NCBI RefSeq assembly: GCF_014641615.1
Contig: NZ_BMIB01000003.1
Location: forward strand, 248,001 to 312,000
Length of the DNA: 64,000 bases
Direction of reading: 5' to 3'
DNA from: Filimonas zeae
Lineage (GTDB): Bacteria; Bacteroidota; Bacteroidia; Chitinophagales; Chitinophagaceae
Shown here: in pieces, positions 59,942 to 64,000 of the stretch
Position numbering within the stretch: the stretch's first letter is position 1
How the letters are laid out: each line of letters begins with the position of its first letter
Position numbers and translations under genes: made by a program
The notes under the pieces: model-generated
Told to the model about the DNA's origin: nothing
Database searches by the model: none
The model's input: the letters and a program-made list of their open reading frames with translations, nothing else

Positions 59942-62900
59942 TTAATGAGAAGGTCTTACTACGTCTGGTTCGATAGGGGTGTAGTCTTCTACCATTAGCT
60001 CCTCTATCGGTTTTGTTTTCTTTTTGCTGAACCGGGTAATCAGTTTGTCGAAAATGGCATACATAACGGGTACTATAATCAGGGTAAGAAACAGCGAGCT
60101 AACCAGGCCACCAATTACAACCCAGGCCAGTCCGTTTTTCCATTCTGCGCCCGCACCTTTGGCTACGGCAATAGGTATCATACCAATTACCATGGCAATG
60201 GTAGTCATTAAAATGGGCCGCAGCCTGGCGTGGTTGGCATCTATCAGTGCCTGATAGGTGCTTTCGCCCTCTGCCTTGCGCTGGTTGGTAAAATCTACCA
60301 GGATAATGGCGTTTTTAGCTACCAGACCAATCAGCATAATCAAACCCAATATGGTAAAAATGTTAAGCGAGTTATTGGTAAGGCCCAGTGCCAGCAAGGC
60401 GCCTATGATGGACAGCGGTATGGAGAACAGTACCACAAACGGATACGCAAAGCTGTTATACAACGCCACCATAATAAGATATACCAGCAGAATGGCCGTT
60501 AACAGGGCAATACCGAGTGAGCCGAAGCCTTCGCCCTGGTTTTCCTGATCGCCACCCCATACCACAGATATGCCGGGCGGGGTTTTCATTTTTTCCAGCG
60601 CTTCTTTCCATTCCGCAGCAATAGTACCTGTAGGGCGGCCAATGGTTTGCGCCTGTACGGTAATGGAGGCACTTTTATCGCGACGCTCTAACTGGCTGGG
60701 GCCGGAGGATTGTTTAATTTCTGCAAACTGAGAGAGGGTTACCTGCTGGTTGCTCTTATTCATAAACACCAGGTTGCCGATGTCGTCTATAGAAGAGCGG
60801 TTAAAGCTGCTGAAACGGATATTGATATCATACTCATACTCTCCCGCGCGATATTTACCATCAGTATTACCATTAAAGGCAGTTTGCATGGTGGTACCTA
60901 CTTCCTGTAACGTTAAGCCCAGCGCAGCCATTTTATCGCGGTTTACCTGTACGGTTATTTCCGGGTTACCGGCTTCTACAGACAGCTTCACTTCTGTAGC
61001 ACCTTTTATTTTTTTCAGGGCTTCCATGGCGGAACGGGCATAGCCCATGGCGCTATCGGTAGTTGGCCCCATTACCACCAGTGCCAGCGGTGCCTGTTCG
61101 GCAGTACCCAATATACTTACTGGTGTGGTTTTTATTTTGGCGTTCACCAGCTCTTTCTGCAATACCGTTTTTATTTTGGCAGCGTAGAGGTACGAATCAT
61201 CTTTCCGGTCTTTCTTAGGCACCAGTTGCACATTCAACTCTGCTTTATAAGCGGTGGATTGCGTAGAAAAGCTGCCGCTTACCTGGCCTACGGTGGTGAT
61301 GATTTTGGTAATCTCCGGCTGCTTTTTCAGAAAGGCTTCTGCACGCATGGCAACCTGGTTGGTCTGCTCAATAGGCATATCCTTGGGTAGTTCTATTTCT
61401 ACTATAAACTCTCCCTTATCGCCTTTGGGAAAGAAATCCGTACCTATATAACCGGCACCCAGCAGATAAAAGGAAGCAATCAACAGTACAAACACCGTTA
61501 CCAGTGTAATAAGTTTGTGCCTGAGCGACCATTTTAATATATGGGTGATAAAGTGTGTAAACTTATCCAGCCCTTTTTCAAAACTCAGAATAACTTTACC
61601 GAAGATGTTTTTACCGGTAATGTGCTCCAATTTACCAAAGCGGGAACTGAGCCACGGTACAATGGTAAAGGAAGATAGTAACGACAGCAATGTGGCAATA
61701 ACAATTACCAGACAAAACTCCCGCAGAATATCAGATACCAGGCCGGTACTTACAGAGATGGGCAGAAACACTACCACAATTACCAGCGTAATAGCAGAAA
61801 CGGTAAACCCTATTTCTTTAGTGGCATCGTAAGAGGCGCGTACTTTGTTTTTACCCATTTCCATATGGCGGTAAATGTTTTCCAGTACCACAATAGCATC
61901 ATCTACCAGAATACCTACCACCAGCGATAAACCCAGCAGCGACATGAGGTTGAGCGAAAAGCCCAGAAACTTCATGCCTATAAACGTGGCAATGAGCGAG
62001 CAGGGTATGGATACCATTACAATAAAGGCGTTACGTATACTGTGCAGGAAAAACAGCATTACCACTGCTACCAGTATTACTGCCAGTATAAGATCGTGTA
62101 TTACGGCATCAGCAGATTCCAGGGTGTAATCAGAACTGTCATTGGCAATGGTCATTTGCAGGTGGTTGCCGGCATATTCCTGTTTTAGTTTTTCAATGGT
62201 CTTTTTTACGCCTTCGCTTACGGCTACACCATTGGCATCGCTCTGTTTGCTTATCTGCACCGCAATGGCGCTTTGCTGGTTAATGCGCGCTATTTTTTCT
62301 ACGTCCTTTTCGCTATCCAGCACCTCTGCTATATCCAGCAGTTTTACAGGTACGCCGTTGGTAGTAGTTACCACCAGCTGTTTCAGTTCTTCTACGTTTT
62401 TGTATTTGCCTGATAAGCGGATTAACACATCTTCCTCCCGTGACTTTACGCTACCGGTAGGGAAGTCGAGGTTAGAGCTGAGGATGGCCTGCTGTACCTG
62501 GCCTACCGATAAATGATAGGCCTGTAGTTTATTACGATCCAGGTTTACCTGTATTTCACGTTCCTGCCCGCCGATGAGGTTTACCGTGGCCACGCCGTTT
62601 ACACGCGAAAGGGCGGGGGCTATGCGCTTGTCCATCAGATCGTAAAATTCAGCAGACTCCATATTAGAGGATGCGGAAAGCGTCATAATAGGCAGGTCGT
62701 CCAGCGATGCCTTGTTCAGCGAGGGTGGATCAGCATTTTCAGGAAGGTCTTTTAATATTGCATTTACCTTTCGCTGCGCGTCGTTGAGGGCATAGTCTAC
62801 ATCTGTACCCGCATTCATGGTAATGGTAAGTGTGCTGAGGCTTTCAAAAGATTTGCCTTCTATTTTCTTAATGTTTTCCATGGACGATACTGCGTCTTCA

Positions 62901-63100
62901 ATTTTACGCGTTACGGTGTTTTCCACCTCACCGGGCGATGCGCCGGGGTAAGTAGTGGTAACCGTAATAGTGGCCAGGGAAAACTTAGGTAATAACTCGT
63001 ACGTAAGGGAGGTATAGCTGAGTATGCCGCCCAGTATAAGTATGGTGAACAAAACGACCACCAGCGTTGGCCGTTTGATAGATATTTCTGCCAGTTTCAT
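59942..63100 (-). CDS. RND-family efflux permease (AcrB/HAE1 type)
   Basis: The 1052-residue protein starts MKLAEISIKRPTLVVVLF, the usual first helix of RND pumps, and has 12 expected membrane helices in two halves with two large periplasmic loops. The proton-relay aspartates are seen in VVGILVDDAIVVLENIYRHME; other family marks are TTYPGASPGEVENTVTRKIEDA, GTDFFPKGDKGEFIVEIELP and GLVAKNAIILVDFTNQR. It exports drugs or other amphiphiles across the outer membrane with an adaptor (encoded 21 bases upstream) and a TolC-like channel, which is not in the window. Confidence 0.95.
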   Translation of the reverse strand: MKLAEISIKRPTLVVVLFTILILGGILSYTSLTYELLPKFSLATITVTTTYPGASPGEVENTVTRKIEDAVSSMENIKKIEGKSFESLSTLTITMNAGTDVDYALNDAQRKVNAILKDLPENADPPSLNKASLDDLPIMTLSASSNMESAEFYDLMDKRIAPALSRVNGVATVNLIGGQEREIQVNLDRNKLQAYHLSVGQVQQAILSSNLDFPTGSVKSREEDVLIRLSGKYKNVEELKQLVVTTTNGVPVKLLDIAEVLDSEKDVEKIARINQQSAIAVQISKQSDANGVAVSEGVKKTIEKLKQEYAGNHLQMTIANDSSDYTLESADAVIHDLILAVILVAVVMLFFLHSIRNAFIVMVSIPCSLIATFIGMKFLGFSLNLMSLLGLSLVVGILVDDAIVVLENIYRHMEMGKNKVRASYDATKEIGFTVSAITLVIVVVFLPISVSTGLVSDILREFCLVIVIATLLSLLSSFTIVPWLSSRFGKLEHITGKNIFGKVILSFEKGLDKFTHFITHILKWSLRHKLITLVTVFVLLIASFYLLGAGYIGTDFFPKGDKGEFIVEIELPKDMPIEQTNQVAMRAEAFLKKQPEITKIITTVGQVSGSFSTQSTAYKAELNVQLVPKKDRKDDSYLYAAKIKTVLQKELVNAKIKTTPVSILGTAEQAPLALVVMGPTTDSAMGYARSAMEALKKIKGATEVKLSVEAGNPEITVQVNRDKMAALGLTLQEVGTTMQTAFNGNTDGKYRAGEYEYDINIRFSSFNRSSIDDIGNLVFMNKSNQQVTLSQFAEIKQSSGPSQLERRDKSASITVQAQTIGRPTGTIAAEWKEALEKMKTPPGISVVWGGDQENQGEGFGSLGIALLTAILLVYLIMVALYNSFAYPFVVLFSIPLSIIGALLALGLTNNSLNIFTILGLIMLIGLVAKNAIILVDFTNQRKAEGESTYQALIDANHARLRPILMTTIAMVIGMIPIAVAKGAGAEWKNGLAWVVIGGLVSSLFLTLIIVPVMYAIFDKLITRFSKKKTKPIEELMVEDYTPIEPDVVRPSH

Positions 63101-63121
63101 TTGCTTCTTTTAATCGGTAAT

Positions 63122-64000
63122 CTATTTAACAGGTTGCACTGCGGTACCGTTTGCCAGGTTAATCTGTCCGCTGCTGATGATTAATTCACCTTCCTGTAAT
63201 CCGTTCAATACTTCTACTTCATTACCCGCCACACGACCGCCGGTTACTTTGCGCAGTTGTGCACGTAAGCTGGTATCTGTTACAAACACCTCACCGCTGT
63301 TAATGCTACCTGCAAAGGCTGTACGCGGTATAACCAGTACAGGCGCCTGCTGCGGAAAACTAAATACAGCGCTGCCATACATACCGGCGCGTAACATACT
63401 GCCTGCGGCATTGCTTACTTCTATTTCAATAGCGAAGTTTAACGATTCATCTGCCTTGGGGGCAATGAAGGTGATGGTGCCGGTAAATGTTTTATCGGGA
63501 AACACGCCTGCGGTTACTTTTACTTTATCGCCGGTTTTAATCATGGCTACCTGGCTTTCTGTTACCGTTGCCTGTAGTTTAAGGCGCGATACATCTACAA
63601 TATCAAACAACTCGGTACCCGGTGCCAGCACTGCGCCCGGCTCAATAAAACGTTTGTTAATAATACCATCTATAGATGAGCGGATAGAGGCATCGCCTAC
63701 GGCAATGCGGGCCTGTTTCAGTTTGGTTTCTGCATTCTGCAGATCCAGCGCCGCTTTATCTACCTGCTGCTGTGTAACACCGCCGGTTTGAAAAGCTTTA
63801 TCGTACCGCTCTTTATCCAGCCTGGCATTGGCATATCCGGCTTCTGCATTCTCCAGCTGTACATGTTGTTCATCTGTTCTTATTACGGCCAGCAGCTGGC
63901 CTTTGGTTACATGGCTGCCCTCATCCACCAGTATGCTGGTTACACGGCCTGCTTTTTCTGCGGCAAACTTAATTTCCTTACCGGCGGCAAAAATGCCGTT
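63122..64000 (-). CDS. RND efflux periplasmic adaptor subunit, 3' part
   Basis: The frame is open to the window end, so the N-terminus (signal peptide and first residues) is missing; 292 codons are present. The sequence begins inside the lipoyl half-motif (NGIFAAGKEIKFAAEKAGRV...GSHVTKGQ), continues with a coiled-coil hairpin (LENAEAGYANARLDKERYDK...VDKAALDLQNAETKLKQA), the second lipoyl half (ASIRSSIDGIINKRFIEPGAVLAPGTELFDI) and the beta-barrel and membrane-proximal parts (GDKVKVTAGVFPDKTFTGTITFI, VLNGLQEGELIISSG). It links the permease to the outer-membrane channel. Same operon as the permease, 21 bases apart. Confidence 0.93.
   Translation of the reverse strand, partial: NGIFAAGKEIKFAAEKAGRVTSILVDEGSHVTKGQLLAVIRTDEQHVQLENAEAGYANARLDKERYDKAFQTGGVTQQQVDKAALDLQNAETKLKQARIAVGDASIRSSIDGIINKRFIEPGAVLAPGTELFDIVDVSRLKLQATVTESQVAMIKTGDKVKVTAGVFPDKTFTGTITFIAPKADESLNFAIEIEVSNAAGSMLRAGMYGSAVFSFPQQAPVLVIPRTAFAGSINSGEVFVTDTSLRAQLRKVTGGRVAGNEVEVLNGLQEGELIISSGQINLANGTAVQPVK

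Noticed and set aside
63122-63928. Complete 268-residue adaptor protein starting at 63928
   Set aside because: The GTG at 63928 lies inside the lipoyl domain; the same frame stays open to the window end, so the gene is cut by the boundary.

Overview
The window looks like a chromosomal segment of a Bacteroidota species, most likely family Chitinophagaceae (Chitinophaga/Niastella/Filimonas-like). The reasons are SusC/SusD pairs led by ECF sigma/FecR pairs, a PorP/SprF protein, a giant protein with a type IX secretion (T9SS) type B tail, LytS/LytTR signalling, TAnnTTTG-type -7 elements and a lack of strong Shine-Dalgarno sequences. No rRNA, tRNA, CRISPR array, integrase or transposase was seen.

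Layout. 1-2436: end of a ferritin-like (DUF892) gene, a small acidic protein and an M14 metallopeptidase. 2496-10045: sigma / anti-sigma / SusC / SusD / nucleotide pyrophosphatase-type phosphoesterase, all rightward. 10192-12878: an acetylxylan-esterase-type hydrolase facing a lipoprotein hydrolase across a palindromic terminator. 12884-13693: an AT-rich orphan gene beside a degenerate 21-bp tandem array (13782-14159). 14520-23333: a surface locus with a tail-collar protein, a solute-binding-like protein without signal peptide, a 2010-residue adhesin with 17 Ig-like repeats and a T9SS tail, and PorP/SprF. 23417-27231: an McrBC restriction cassette bounded by an exact 29-bp direct repeat, one copy being the 3' end of an intact AraC-type gene and the other sitting in a broken AraC-like fragment. 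27198-29010: the AraC regulator and an NmrA-like reductase. 29110-29784: two more 21-bp arrays, one of them a frameshifted coiled-coil ORF and one with an 84-bp higher-order unit.

29840-37325 (leftward) repeats the plan of the first module: sigma / FecR / SusC / SusD / phytase-like esterase. Divergent from it, 37510-54437 is one long rightward block: sigma, FecR, a TonB receptor with an STN signalling domain, two unknown lipoproteins, three fasciclin-domain lipoproteins, an Oar-like TonB receptor, and an IPT/TIG + NHL lipoprotein. It has no SusD. 54773-64000 holds a fatty-acid desaturase, a VOC protein, a predicted outer-membrane protein, a LytS/LytTR pair and an RND efflux pump (adaptor cut by the window end).

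How it works together: two SusCD modules each carry a phosphoesterase, which suggests uptake of organic phosphate compounds rather than ordinary glycans. The third sigma/FecR block has a receptor able to signal through STN and a set of adhesion-type lipoproteins. The most novel-looking signals are the three dispersed 21-bp heptad arrays, the 29-bp repeat pair around mcrBC, and the FAS1/TonB cluster without SusD.
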